DNA of 64,000 bases from Dromiciops gliroides (lineage: Eukaryota > Chordata > Mammalia > Microbiotheria > Microbiotheriidae): assembly GCF_019393635.1 (NCBI RefSeq), contig NC_057861.1, positions 301,093,468 through 301,157,467 of the forward strand, in the 5' to 3' direction. This document shows, in pieces, positions 1 through 10,962 of this stretch; within the stretch, counting starts at the first letter, position 1; each line of letters starts with the position of its first letter. The notes beneath the pieces are model-generated. The model was not told the DNA's origin and did no database searches. It saw only the letters and a program-made list of their open reading frames with translations. A program made the translations under genes and the position numbers.

Positions 1-920
1 TGGAAGATGTGTTTACATTTCCATGATCTCTAAGCCCTAACAGATGGCACTAAGCCTATTAATCTTGGACCTGAGGCAACTTTTTGGCTACCTGAATTCA
101 GGAATGCTCTACTTAAGGCCTTATCATGTGTCATTTTTGTTCCATTGTCAATGCAATTGGATATTTGGTCCTGATATCTCTCTTCCATTCTTACTCTGTT
201 TCCATATTAGACTGTAAGAATGAGTTTTCAGAATTTGTTCACAAGGGAAAGGATCACATACATATTCATAAGTAATACACTAGAGTTAGGCTATATAAAT
301 GTTTCTAGTTCTAAAGCTGGGTAGTAGCTACTTTTTAAGCTATTCTATCCAACTACAGTTACACAGACCGGGTTTAATCTAGGACCTTTTCCAGGATAGG
401 AGCCCCCCCCTCCCCACAATATCCAAATCCTTCTGGACCCCACAATTAATGAATCAAGTCATCAATCATCAAGCACTTATTAATATCTTCTACTTCTAAA
501 CATCCTCTTCCAATATGGGATTTGCAACCTAGCTTGATATCCTTCACCTGTTTTATAATATCACACTTACTCTGCCAATCAGGAAGATTCCTGACTACAT
601 GTTCAATTGACACTAGCTATCCAACATTTTTTCACCAGCCCTGTCAACAAGTGACATTTTGATGCAGCCATCCCTTCTTTATGAAGTGCTTCAAAAAATC
701 CTCCATAGAGGATCTACCCAATTGGAAACCTTCCTCTTTTTTAATGTACGTTGTAAATAATGGGGCAATACCCAGGTTATGCATCTGTTATCACTTGTTC
801 TCTTTATCTGAACACCCCATCTCCCTTTCCAGTCGCGTGTGTCTTAGCATTAGTATGATAAGTGGTAATAATGCTGGATATGGAATTAGAGGGGATGTGT
901 TCAATCTTGGCTCCTCCTTG
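1..920. other. Unassigned non-coding DNA
   Basis: I see no gene, RNA or clear repeat in this stretch. It is AT-rich with short homopolymers (C-run near 405). The 93-residue frame at 681-962 has no recognisable domain and its end runs into a MIR-like tail. Confidence 0.5.
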
Positions 921-924
921 TACT

Positions 925-1060
925 ACCTCCCTTATGATCTTGAACAAGTGATTGAATTGTGATCTGGGCCATAATTTCCTCATCTGTAAAATGAAGGAGT
1001 TGGACTAGATTACCTCTAAGATGCCTTTCTGTTCTGAATGTAATTCTATAATTCTATTAT
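925..1060 (+). mobile_element. MIR-like CORE-SINE 3' part
   Basis: The order 'tttcctcatctgtaaaatga', then a 'ttggactagat.acctctaag' stretch, then 'attctataattctatt' is the conserved downstream part of MIR-type SINEs. The tRNA-like head is missing or too decayed to see. Confidence 0.6.
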
Positions 1061-1189
1061 CTTACTTCCATGTGTGCAAGTCCTCATGGATAACATGCTG
1101 CAACCTGCTTTCGCCCACCATTAATTTTTCCATTGCCTTTAGGTCACCTGCAATTTAGCGTTCTGAGATATCAGTATACTATGATTTAA

Positions 1190-1450
1190 TATTACTGGCA
1201 GCTAAGTGGCATAGTGGATAGAGTGCTGGGCCTGGAGTCATCAAGACCTGAGTTCAAATCCAGTCTCAAACACTTATTAGCTGTATGACCCTGGGCATCT
1301 GCCCCAATTTCATCAACTATAAAATGTGGGTGCTAATCATATCTAAAAATAGCAACTCCCTCACAGGGTTCTTGTAAAGATCAAATGAGAAAATATTTAT
1401 AAAGTGCCTCGCAGAGTGTCTGACATATATTAAGCACTTAATAAACACAT
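1190..1450 (+). mobile_element. Full-length MIR/Mar-like CORE-SINE
   Basis: This copy has a tRNA-like head ('gcagctaagtggcatagtgg', B box 'gagttcaaatcc'), a CORE ('ctgtatgaccctgggca', 'catcaactataaaatg'), a 'cacagggttcttgtaaagatc' block and an L2-like tail ending 'taagcacttaataaaca'. It is diverged and old. Confidence 0.75.
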
Positions 1451-1499
1451 GTTCACTTTTCCTTCCCTTCCCACTGGGAGAATATGAATATTAAAACAT

Positions 1500-2530
1500 A
1501 AGCTTTGGGAATTTCTGGGTCACATGAACAAGATGGTGGAGTAGAAATTTTCTCCAATCACATTGATCTCTCAAACCTCTCCAAAACAGAAATGATGCGG
1601 AAAAGATAAAGTGACTTCAGCTGTTTCCATGGTCTAGGATACCCAGAATCCAAAGGAATGTTAAAAAAAAGGGGGGGGGAACTGACACTCATTGACCTTG
1701 AGCTCACTCAGTATTCCTTTTCCACCTCCTACACTACCAGCAATGAGGCCAAACTACCAGACCCAAGGATATAACACAGGATTACATCAAAACCTACCTC
1801 CTATAAACTCCCCACCCCTCCCTCTTTCCAGTGCAATGAAGACATTGGCTCCGGTCTGCAGAAGTTTGCTTAGACCTCCACAGTTAGCTTTGCTTGGCCA
1901 TAGCCCTTCAAAGCAAAAGCCTATTTGGGACTATAACCTGAAATGACTAGTGCTGCAAAGCTCCCAGCAACCATTGCAAGGAAAACAGGCTCTGAACTGC
2001 CCATGCCAGAACAGAGAACTAAGTAACAAAAAGAAGTGGGACAGGTGATCAAGACAGGACATCTTATATGTAGGGAGCTGTGCGACATTCTACCAAGCCT
2101 AAGGGGAAAAGCACATCATTCAGCTGGGGAAGTTTCTTATTAACCAAACGTTTGGCGGGGCAGAGACCATGACTGATAAACTGTTGAATTGCCCAGTCTG
2201 GAAAGAGACTGAGATGTTTAAAGTCCAGGGTGACCTGTCCTACAAGTATGAAATTTATTATACAGGACAAAAGATGGGCATTCAATATTAAGAAAGGTTT
2301 CAAACATTTTTAGGAAGAAAATCAGAATTGTAAAAATTATTCCTTCTTGAGCATCCCAAACAATTTCAGGAATAACTGCAGACTAAGTGATGATACAAAG
2401 ACCAGTAAGAGATTTCTTTCTAAAGGTATACAAGGCGACCAAGGTGAAGGCAGAAAATAGAGGTAATAGAGAAGAGACAGACAGGATGCATTATGGACAG
2501 AATCTGCCTACAGGTTAATGCTTCTTTTGT
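1500..2530. other. Unassigned; start resembles an L1 5' end
   Basis: The phrase 'aacaagatggtggagtag' near 1526 resembles the opening of mammalian L1 5' UTRs. I cannot follow an L1 beyond it. A 10-G run sits near 1670. No reading frame here has a recognisable domain. Confidence 0.3.
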
Positions 2531-3305
2531 GGAACTATATTACATCATGGAAGGTACAGGAAAAGAGAAGAAAGGAGCAGGGGAATAGAAAAGAGTGATG
2601 TTTTGGGGGGGTCAAATCACAGACTAGAGATAGGAGAGAGGTGATCTCTGAGGTCTCAGAAAGAGAATCTACAGGAGAGTGGATGAGGAGGAGGAGAGAA
2701 GGGAGGAGAAAAGGGAGGAGAAAGAAGGATGCTTTACTTTGGTGGTGGGAATGAGTTTCACTTATGAATGCTTCTATGGGCAAAGGGAGATGAGGACCTT
2801 ATGTTGGATGAGGCTTGAATGATTTGCTGTCTGAAAAGGCTATTTGTTCTGGTAGGGGGAGAACCACCTCAGGCAAATAGCGTCTGGAAGAGTGGGAGAA
2901 AATGGGCACAAGGAGGAGATTTCCAGGCATGTTAGAAAAAGAAAGTCAAGAAGAGATGATATAGATAGGTGAGGTGGAAGAGGGATAGGGAACAGTCCTA
3001 CCATGGGCATTGTCCTCTTTGATACTTGCAATAATTGGTATTATTCTGAGAGCAGGGCACAATGGAAATAGGAGATCCAAGGGTTGAGCCCTATGAGGGA
3101 GTAGCAGAAAGCACCTAGGGGGCAGAGCCTAGAATGGGTAACTTAGAAACTGTGGATGTATAAAGGGTACAGAGAAATACAAATGATCACAGGGATCATA
3201 AATCAATCAGATAATAAGAGTCTAAAGTAAACAGAAAGAAAGAAGAGATGGATAATGAAAAGAGTGAGAGAAATTCCTTTTTAGAAAGGGGTGCAGAAAT
3301 TTGAA
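2530..3305. other. Purine-rich unassigned DNA
   Basis: The plus strand is strongly purine-rich, with repeated 'gggaggag' and 'agagagg' words. It gives leucine/serine-rich minus-strand frames (2535-2783, 2840-3031) that look like composition artefacts. No family is recognised. Confidence 0.4.
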
Positions 3306-3321
3306 TTAAAAATACTAATGA

Positions 3322-3469
3322 GGGTGCAGCTAGGTGTCTCAGTGGATAAAGTACTGTCCCTGGATTCAGGAGGATCTGAATTCAAATCCAGCATCAGACC
3401 CTTGACACTTGCCAGCTGTGTGACCCTGGGTAAGTCACTTAACTCTCATTGCCCTGCAAAAAAAAAAAA
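3322..3469 (+). mobile_element. Young tRNA-derived SINE
   Basis: This SINE is of the 'aactctcattgccctgc' tail type. The TSD 'aaaaatactaatga' (3308-3321) matches 'aaaaatattaatga' (3576-3589) with one mismatch. The duplication encloses the following GAAA tract, so that tract belongs to the insertion. Confidence 0.9.
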
Positions 3470-3476
3470 GAAAGAA

Positions 3477-3552
<76 letters not shown>

Positions 3553-3578
3553 AAAAAAGAAAAGAAAAGAAAAAGAAA
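3468..3578 (+). repeat. (GAAA)n microsatellite
   Basis: About 110 bp of GAAA repeats, slightly interrupted at the 3' end, grown from the A-tail of the SINE just upstream. Confidence 0.95.
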
Positions 3579-3599
3579 AATATTAATGAACAGGACTAG

Positions 3600-4495
3600 C
3601 TGAAAGGGAGGAGAGGAAGAAGAAATCTACTTGACTCAGATGAAAAAAAGAGGATAAGGAAAAAGAGGGGTAAGAACCATATGAATATAGGAGAGAGGAA
3701 CAAATAAGCAAACCCCTAAAGGGAAAAAATAACAAATAAGAGAAGAGCAGGGGCAGGGGAAGAGAATAAGTGAGAACAGGGTCACCTGAAAAAAAAAAGA
3801 TTAAAGTAAAATAATTGATGGAATATAGCATTGTGTTTATAGCAGCAGAAGAAGGGAATAATAATCTAAAAAGTAAGCAGTTTAAGAGATGGAGGAAAAT
3901 GTAAAGCTAATTCATAACTTTAAATGTGAAAGGATTAAGTAATCTAATAAAACGGAATGGATAAAAAACAAAATTCTATAAAAAGATAGGCTTTGGTGGC
4001 AAGAAAGACTTTGGGACAGTTGTAAAAATACTACACAATTTCACAAATGCCATCCATCCCACTCCTCTCATTCTAGGTCCTGATAGTTATACACCAATAG
4101 TACCTGACCAACCTGTGTCCACTGAGGAATTAACTCTATGGACTATTTATACAAATGTGGGTAATATTCACTCTTTATCCACTTGGTTTTTCTTGTGTGG
4201 ATTACTGTGACTGATCTTTTTGAGTGGCTATGCTTCTCATGAAGGACACGGGGAGTCCTTGGGCTGGATGCAGTCAGTCCAGTGTCATTCATAAAAAAGA
4301 GCAGCTGTAAATCATCCCCTCTATCATCTCTTTTCATATGGACATTGTTCTGCTTTCTTGTGTGCCTGCACATCAGGGAACACTGCAATCTCTGAACATT
4401 TTATATTCATGATCAGACAAGGACAATGGAGTGGTGTGTGATAGGTGTGATGTGCTGCAAAACGTTACAAGCAAGAAATTAGGTATAAAAATGGA
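3600..4495. other. Unassigned non-coding DNA
   Basis: AT-rich and purine-biased sequence with no recognised element. The frames at 3583-3831 and 4143-4388 have no domain features. Confidence 0.4.
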
Positions 4496-4499
4496 AGAA

Positions 4500-4845
4500 A
4501 ATAAATGAATGAAAAAACCTTTATTAAGCATTTACTATGTGTCAGGCGCTATCCTAAGTGCTGAAGCTACAAATGTGAAAAATGTATATTAAAAGATAGT
4601 CTGAAAAAAAAATTAAAATAAAAAAAAAGGGGCAGCTAGGTGGCGCAGTGGATAGAGCACCAGCCTTGGAGTCAGGAGTACCTGAGTTCAAATCCGACCT
4701 CAGACACTTAACACTTACTAGCTGTGTGACCCTGGGCAAGTCGCTTAACCCCAATTGCCTCACTAAAAAAAAAAATTAAAATTAAAAGATAGTCTGATCT
4801 CAAAAAGCTTACATTCTAATAGGGGAAAGCAACACATATAAAGGA
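4500..4845 (-). mobile_element. L2 3' end, split by a SINE
   Basis: The plus strand reads 'tttattaagcatttactatg' followed by 'aagcttacattctaata', the reverse complement of an L2 3' terminus. A young SINE interrupts it at 4629-4775. Confidence 0.7.
4629..4775 (+). mobile_element. Young tRNA-derived SINE nested in L2
   Basis: The copy is full length ('ccccaattgcctcact' tail type) with TSD 'attaaaagatagtctga' at 4588-4604 and 4781-4797. An A-rich filler of about 24 bp (4605-4628) lies between the left TSD and the SINE head, which is unusual. Confidence 0.9.
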
Positions 4846-4849
4846 GTGG

Positions 4850-5925
4850 TAGCCAAAGTGGGTTGCTTTGGTCAGAGAATCCATAGGGATGTTGAATGGA
4901 GACAGAAGATGTTTAATTAGCATGTACTTTCCAAGAAAAATAGTGTTGATTGAAGCACTTTTTTCTCAGAGCTAGAGATGGAAAGGCAAGAGGTTGAGCA
5001 TGGGATGGGTGGTCATCCATGTAAGATCTGCAGCACTGAATCAATAGCCATATTGGTGGCATAACAAATACACTGGATTACCAGAGGTATTATAATTTAG
5101 GTTATAGATATGATAGGAAAAACTGTTTTTCCTGATGCTTTGGCAGGAAAAAAAAAAACAGGTGCAAAATGTAATGGGGGTGGAATTCCAATTTTGTTTC
5201 CTATTACCTCCATGATCAGCAAACCTCTTTATTGCTCCAGACCTTACTCTACTCATCTGTCAAATCATGTTCTCCTTATGCTTCTAAATCCTATGATCCT
5301 ATGAAACCATTAAAGACCTTCTAGCTTCCCTTATTTTCCTAACTCCGAGTCCAAGCCTCTCTCCCCTGAGCCACCTAAAAGTGCCCCTCCTGACACAGCA
5401 TTTTTAGAGACAAATGCATAAACAAATGATGGAGAACAGGTGATTCAGTGTAAAGTACCTGAAGCCTATAATTTAGCTCCCAGAAATCATCCATTTCCTT
5501 TTGAAAGCAGAAAAGCCCAACAGCCTCCACATCTGCTCCCTGCCACTTGCAGTGTTTCTTTCTGCTTTAAAAGCTGATTTGATTGTAGATTACTTTATCG
5601 CTTTTTGTTCTTCTACAAGGAAAATCAATCTCATCTTTTCCTTGTAACTGTTCTAGGTCTCTGTTTCTCAGTAATTCCATCAATCTTGCAATAAAATCTC
5701 ACTTTCATTTTATGTCCCATGGCATGAACAATAGCCAATTTGCCCAAACAACTATGCAAACATATGGTAAATTTCCAATCGTTAAGTTCAAGAAGAAATT
5801 ATGTATTCAAGTAATTAAATATGAATAACCAAACAGTTTGGAAATAACAATGATGTGGACTTTGGTACTGGAGTTCATCATTTCAAAAAGTTAGCCACGT
5901 GATCTGGTAATATAGTGTGGCAAAA
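4850..5925. other. Repeat-poor unassigned DNA
   Basis: No element is recognised. The part from about 5560 to 5800 has high sequence complexity and several homeodomain-like words ('tgattgtagattac', 'tcaatct'); see findings. Confidence 0.4.
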
Positions 5926-5946
5926 GCTCAAGATAAGACAAAGCCA

Positions 5947-6092
5947 GGGGCAGCTATGGGGCACAGTGGATAAAGCACCGGCCCTGGATTCAGGAGTACC
6001 TGAGTTCAAATCTGGCCTCAGACACTTAACACTTACTAGCTGTGTGACCCTGGGCAAGTCACTTAACCCCAATTGCCTCACTAAAAAAAAAA
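5947..6092 (+). mobile_element. Young tRNA-derived SINE
   Basis: A full-length copy with a perfect 17-bp TSD 'aagataagacaaagcca' at 5930-5946 and 6092-6108. The A box is slightly changed ('cagctatggggcacag'). Confidence 0.95.
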
Positions 6093-6124
6093 AGATAAGA
6101 CAAAGCCAAATGGTAAAGCTTAGA

Positions 6125-6365
6125 TAATAATAACAACTAGCATTTATATGGGCATTAAGATTTGCATATGTTAACTCATTTGACCTTCCTGACAACCCTG
6201 GAATGCAGGTGCTATTAAATCCATTTTATGGATGAGGAAACTGAGGTTTAGAAAGGCCAATTGATTTGGCAAGGGCCACACAGCCGGTAAATGTCTGAGG
6301 CAAGATTTGAACTCAGATCTTTCTGGTTCCCAGTCTAACACTCTATCTACTGGGCCACCTAGAAG
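6125..6365 (-). mobile_element. MIR, near full length
   Basis: The plus strand reads 'ttttatggatgaggaaactg', then 'ggccacacagccggtaaatg', 'atttgaactcagatct' and 'actgggccacctag'. This is the reverse complement of a MIR with CORE and head. Confidence 0.8.
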
Positions 6366-6404
6366 ACTGGATATCAATGACCCAATATGGTTGGCTTAAG
6401 TCAT

Positions 6405-6605
6405 ATAAAAGAGGTAGCATGGTATAACAGAAAGGAAATGGGGTTTGGAGTCAAAGGACCTAGGTTCAAATCCCAGCTTTACTATTTATTGCCTGTGTGA
6501 CTTTGGGCAAGTGATATGTTGTGTCAATTGCTTATTTGTAAAATGAAGGGTTTGAATTAGATGAATTCTAAGGTCCTTCCTGGCTCCAAATGTATGATTC
6601 TAAAA
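6405..6605 (+). mobile_element. MIR-like CORE-SINE
   Basis: It has a head with 'ggttcaaatccc', CORE 'gtgtgactttgggcaagtg', 'ttgtaaaatgaagggtttga' and the end 'aaggtccttcctggct..tatgattct'. Confidence 0.75.
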
Positions 6606-7030
6606 GATCAAACAGTCTTTGGACCATTAGAAGAAAATGTTTTAGTCAGTGGCTAGTTATTAAAAGGTGATTATTCCACTATGTGGATTAGATATAATTT
6701 GCATTTAGGTTGATTTTCCCACTCTCATTTGCCTCCCCTCATCCCTTCCTAACTTCTATCACCTTTGGAAGCATCAGCAGATATGAAAAAAAAGGACGGT
6801 CATTGATTTTAACATTAGCTAAAATGACACAATTAGAAAAGCAAAATCTGATACATCCTAAATTATAGACTGTATTCTTAATTCACAATACTTCTGTGAT
6901 TTTTTTCAGGTTACCTTGCCAGACGTTCTATGCCACCACATGTCATACATGTACAAAATCACCTTTAATCAAATGTTATGATTTTGTGCACTCAATTATG
7001 GTCTTAGCATCATGTAAGGACTTTGTTTAA
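6606..7030. other. Unassigned non-coding DNA
   Basis: AT-rich sequence in which no repeat or gene is recognised. Confidence 0.4.
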
Positions 7031-7047
7031 TTGAAAGAAAACAAACA

Positions 7048-7187
7048 GGGGCAGCTAGGTGGCACAGTGGGTAAGGCACCAGACCTGGATTCAGGAGGAC
7101 CTGAGTTCAAATCCAACTTCAGACACTTGACACTTACTAGCTGTGTGACCCTGCCCTGGGCAAGTCACTTAACTCTCATTGCCCCAT
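7048..7187 (+). mobile_element. Young tRNA-derived SINE
   Basis: A full-length head and body of the 'aactctcattgcccc' type. The segment 'ctgccctgggcaag' carries a small internal duplication ('ccctg' twice). The A/T-rich tail passes into a GGAA tract. I could not fix a clean TSD. Confidence 0.88.
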
Positions 7188-7224
7188 TTTTTTTAAAAAG
7201 TGTTTTTTATTTCAAAAAAATAAA

Positions 7225-7336
7225 GGAAGGAAGGAAGGAAGGAAGGAAGGAAGGAAGGAAGGAAGGAAGGAAGGAAGGAAGGAAGGAAGGAAGGAAGGAA
7301 GGAAGGAAGGAAGGAAGGAAGGAAGGAAGGAAGGAA
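7225..7336 (+). repeat. (GGAA)n microsatellite
   Basis: About 28 pure GGAA units downstream of a SINE tail, the same arrangement as at 3468 and 10830. Confidence 0.95.
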
Positions 7337-7915
7337 GATTGAGAAAGAAAAAGAGAGAAAGAAAGAAAAACAGAAGAATCACAGAGGTAAAGCCAGGAAA
7401 GGCTAAAGAGTCACATTTAAGAGAAATACTGACTAAGGATCTAGCCTCCTCCATAAAGTAAACCAGGAAATTCTCATGACAACAGCCTAAAAGTTTGTTT
7501 GAGAGTCTAATCTGTCTATGGAGAAATTGCAAGTCCCACCTCCAGGGCTGTGGAAGAACTATCCATTGTCCTCTAGGTCAGTGTAACACTGAAGGAAGCT
7601 AAAAAGTTGAAGACATAAAAATATTGAGAATGAGAAAATGGAGGTCCTAATTAAAGGGGAGGTCAAATGTTATAACTGAAAAGAATTTGATAAAGGATAA
7701 TATATAAGCCAGAGTGGCAAGTTCACAGGTGAATAGAGGTGATAGACAAATTCTAATGCTAATAGAAATTCTTCCAGTTTTATCTTTCAATTTATTGATC
7801 TGATAGAAATTTATGGGTATGTTTCCGAGGAATGGAATGACTTCTAAGGTCTTCAAATAGAAGTTTTTTAGGATCTATGGACTCAATAAAGTATATATAT
7901 TTATATCAGATGATC
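7337..7915. other. Unassigned non-coding DNA
   Basis: No recognised element. It is purine-rich at the left edge and ordinary AT-rich DNA afterwards. Confidence 0.4.
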
Positions 7916-7919
7916 AGTT

Positions 7920-8030
7920 AGGACTGGAACAGAACTTAGAGTTGAATTAGTCTAACCATATTGTTTTGTAGATGAGAAAACTGAGGTATAGAGAGGTTAA
8001 ATTATCCAAGATCACACAGATAGAACGAAT
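7920..8030 (-). mobile_element. MIR fragment
   Basis: The plus strand reads 'gatgagaaaactgaggtata' and then 'ccaagatcacacag', the reverse complement of the MIR CORE. Its end lies inside the first unit of the 77-bp duplication. Confidence 0.65.
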
Positions 8031-8155
8031 CATCTATTCATGAAGTAGTAGTGTATAATAGCTAGAGTGTTGTCCTTATTATCCAAGATCACACAGATAG
8101 AACGAATCATCTATTCATGAAGTAGTAGTGTATAATAGCTAGAGTGTTGTCCTTA
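8001..8155. repeat. Perfect 77-bp tandem duplication
   Basis: Unit 1 is 8001-8077 and unit 2 is 8078-8154. Both begin 'attatccaagatcacac' and end 'gagtgttgtcctt', and I find no difference between them. The duplication joins the end of one MIR fragment to the start of another SINE-like segment. Confidence 0.97.
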
Positions 8156-8236
8156 GCACCAGAAAGACATGGGTTCAAATCTCACTTCTGATGACCATTG
8201 TGTGACCACTGTTGTACTTTAATCTCTTTGAGCTTT
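8140..8236 (+). mobile_element. MIR-like head fragment
   Basis: The B-box-like 'gggttcaaatctc' is followed by 'attgtgtgaccact' and 'ttaatctctttgagc', a decayed MIR-type SINE. It is cut by the small SINE-head insertion at 8244. Confidence 0.5.
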
Positions 8237-8243
8237 AGGCAAT

Positions 8244-8288
8244 GAATCCAGAGCTGGTGCTTTATCCACTGTGCCACCTAGCTGCCCC
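8244..8288 (-). mobile_element. 3'-truncated, tailless SINE head
   Basis: Only the first 45 nt of the young SINE are present, from 'ggggcagctaggtggcac' to 'ctctggattc' on the minus strand. There is no body and no A-tail. It is flanked by 'ttaggcaat' (8235-8243) and 'tcaggcaat' (8289-8297), so it looks like a separate insertion rather than a decayed full copy. Confidence 0.8.
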
Positions 8289-8354
8289 TCAGGCAATTCT
8301 CGGAAGATTCATTTCCTAAAACCATATGATCTACCAACAAAATCACAGATCCTT

Positions 8355-8605
8355 AAGCTAGGTGTCACAGTGGATAGAATGCTAGACCTAAAGTTGGGAC
8401 ATAAATTCATACCCTGTCTCAGACATTTACTAGCTGTGTAACCCTGGGCAAGTCATTGAACTAATTTCTGTCTGACTCAGTTTCCTCATCTGTAAAATGG
8501 AGATAATAATAGCACCTACCTCCCAGGTTATTATGAGGGGGAAATGATTATAAAGTGCTATGTTAACCTTACAGCACTATATAAATTATAAATATTAGTT
8601 ACACA
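8355..8605 (+). mobile_element. Full-length MIR/Mar-like CORE-SINE
   Basis: It has the head 'agctaggtgtcacagtgg', CORE 'gtgtaaccctgggcaagtc', 'tttcctcatctgtaaaatgg', 'aatagcacctacctccca' and the tail 'actatataaattataaatat'. Confidence 0.8.
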
Positions 8606-10080
8606 CATACATACTCACACATACACATTCTGCATATTTTTCACCATTACAGAAATAACATATACAGAGGGCAACATCTCAGGTACTCAATAAATGCTTC
8701 ATTGATGTTGGGTGAAAGTCTTGCTATGATAAAGTTGGTAAATAGCATGAATTTAGTTTGAGCCAATTTTGTTCACTCAGCATCATAGACATTACAGAAA
8801 CCAAGCACCTATCAAAGATTAGTTTTGGATTTTTCTAAGTTAGTATGACAGAGTTTCGATATACTTAGTTCAATACAGCATTCTGATAGTTTCATGAAAG
8901 CCTCTAAGTAAGTGATCCTTCTGTGTAAGATTTCTAAGAGCAAAAGATACATAGAGGTGGACCACAGAAAAATGGTCTAAAAAGTGCATAATCTTATCAA
9001 ATCACACTGAATACTGATCTCTGAATTTTAAACTCATTTATGGCTTAAAATGGAGACTATAAGAATATGTGTAAGATGAGACTCACAAAATTCCACTTTA
9101 CTATCTATGTATCTAACAGTGAAATGTAACCTAATTGTCTAAGTGGTCCATTGACTGCAAAAAAAAAAAAAAAAAAGTAAAACTGAAGCCATTTTAGGCC
9201 TGCATGATATATTCTCCAAGGTGCTTCTTCTTCCTGGTTCCTAAAGGATTAATAGTCTCTACTTAGACCTTTTGAACAAATCTTGCTTCTTTGCTGGGAA
9301 AGACTCTGCTAGTTTATCACTTAGAGCTTTCTAAACTCTTCTCTTACCAAGACCAAAAAATTGCCATTCCATGAAGAAAATAAAGAATCTTATGTAATTA
9401 AGACCAGCTGTGAAAATCAATATTTCTTGTTTACTAAAAGAAAATACATGGCTATCAGCACCACATTATTAGTGAATAGTGACTTCAATAACTGGAATGT
9501 AAGTATTTGTTCCCATTTCTAGGCCCAAGTTCTAGACTGTGGATTCATATCAAAAGTCTGTAATGGTTTGGATTATCTGAAGATGAAGGTTTTTCTATCC
9601 TTTTATTTCCAGGAATAGTCCATATTCATAATAATGATGCACACTGTCATATCATAATTTTATCTCCTCTCACAACTTTCCTCATGAATAATAAAATAAC
9701 ACTTCTCCAAAGTGTGACAGATGGTAATAAGCAATAAATATATTTTATTGTAATGGGAGAGCATATTGTCATAGAATTCGTTTCTTTAAAAATAGGGCAT
9801 TACACAATTCCTTTTTGTTCAGACTAAAACTTGGCTGTTTTCTGTTATGTTGTTCTCAGACCTAGAATCCCTTTGGACCAGTTCAATTTGTAAGGACTAA
9901 AATTAAAAACTCAAATCTGAGGTTTATGAATCACTGCATGAATATCCTTTATCCCAAACTAGCATGATTAGGATAATGACAACTAGAAAGCTTGCAAGAA
10001 CGAGTCCTCCTCTCTGCTAGAGAGTGTCTGAAAATGGAGAAGTTGACCTACCCTGGAAAATGGTATGTGCACCGGCTTAA
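8606..10080. other. Unassigned, repeat-poor DNA
   Basis: About 1.5 kb of AT-rich sequence without a recognised repeat, apart from an 18-A run near 9160. No frame longer than 60 residues occurs here. It may be unique DNA or very old repeats. Confidence 0.4.
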
Positions 10081-10084
10081 CTGA

Positions 10085-10270
10085 GAGGCAATGTGGTAGA
10101 GTGGAGGCAGGACTGAACTTGTTGTCAGGTGATCTGAGTTCAAATCCTGCCTTAGATGCTTACTAGCTGTGTTACTCTGGGCAAGTCAATCAACTACTCT
10201 TGGCTTCAATTTCTCCTTTGCAAAATGAGTAAATTGGACTATTGAGTTCTATGTCAATGATCCATGAATG
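10085..10270 (+). mobile_element. MIR-like CORE-SINE
   Basis: It has the B box 'gagttcaaatcc', CORE 'ctgtgttactctgggcaagtc' and a decayed 'caaaatgagtaaattgg' block. Confidence 0.7.
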
Positions 10271-10690
10271 GGTCGATAAGAACTCAGATGGCTTTTATCT
10301 ACAAGCTAGCTAATAGGATTTGAGCTGTAAAATATTGAAAGCACAAGAATTCAAGATAAAATATTTGAAGAGTAAATGCATGTGGAGAGAAAATAGCATT
10401 GCATAAGTAGCAATATTAAAGTATATTTGAAGAACAGGTCCTTTGAAGGCCCTTCTACCCAGAAGAAACAAAATAGTCCCAGAGGGCAGAGATAGGAGTA
10501 GCATGTAAAAGTTGCAAAAAGGACAAATTTAGGTTGGATCTCAGGAAAAAGATCCTGACATAAATTACTCCAAAATGGAATGGACTGCCTCAGGAAGTAA
10601 TGGATCCTGCCACCAGGATAAGCAAAGCAAAGGGCAGATGACTACTTGTCAGAACTAACATAGAGGGGATTATTAGTAAGATACAAGTTG
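10271..10690. other. Unassigned; possible old CR1-like remnant
   Basis: The stretch 'taggttggatctcagg' near 10531, followed by 'gaatggactgcctcaggaag', resembles the 3' non-coding part of CR1-type LINEs in plus orientation. The remainder is unassigned. Confidence 0.3.
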
Positions 10691-10691
10691 A

Positions 10692-10827
10692 GGGGCCAGC
10701 TAGGTGGCACAGTGGATAAAGCACCGACCCTGGATTTAGGAGGACCTGAGTTCAAATCCGGACTCAGGCACTTGACACTTACTAGCTGTGTGACCCTGGG
10801 CAAGTCACTTAACCCCCATTGCCTTGC

Positions 10828-10829
<2 letters not shown>
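10692..10829 (+). mobile_element. Young tRNA-derived SINE
   Basis: A full-length copy. TSD 'agatacaagttga' at 10679-10691 and 10895-10907 encloses the following AG tract. It is followed closely by an inverted SINE at 10963. Confidence 0.93.

Positions 10830-10897
<68 letters not shown>
10830..10897 (+). repeat. (AG)n microsatellite
   Basis: About 34 pure AG units inside the TSD of the preceding SINE, hence derived from that SINE's tail. Confidence 0.97.
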
Positions 10898-10899
<2 letters not shown>

Positions 10900-10962
10900 C
10901 AAGTTGAACTTCTATTTTGAGGAAGGACCAGAACAGAAATGCTACACTCTCCACACTTTTTT

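Noticed and set aside
3291..3599. 102-residue lysine/glutamate-rich frame
   Set aside because: SINE translation followed by a GAAA microsatellite.
7212..7532. Proline/serine/phenylalanine repeat protein
   Set aside because: Antisense translation of the GGAA microsatellite.
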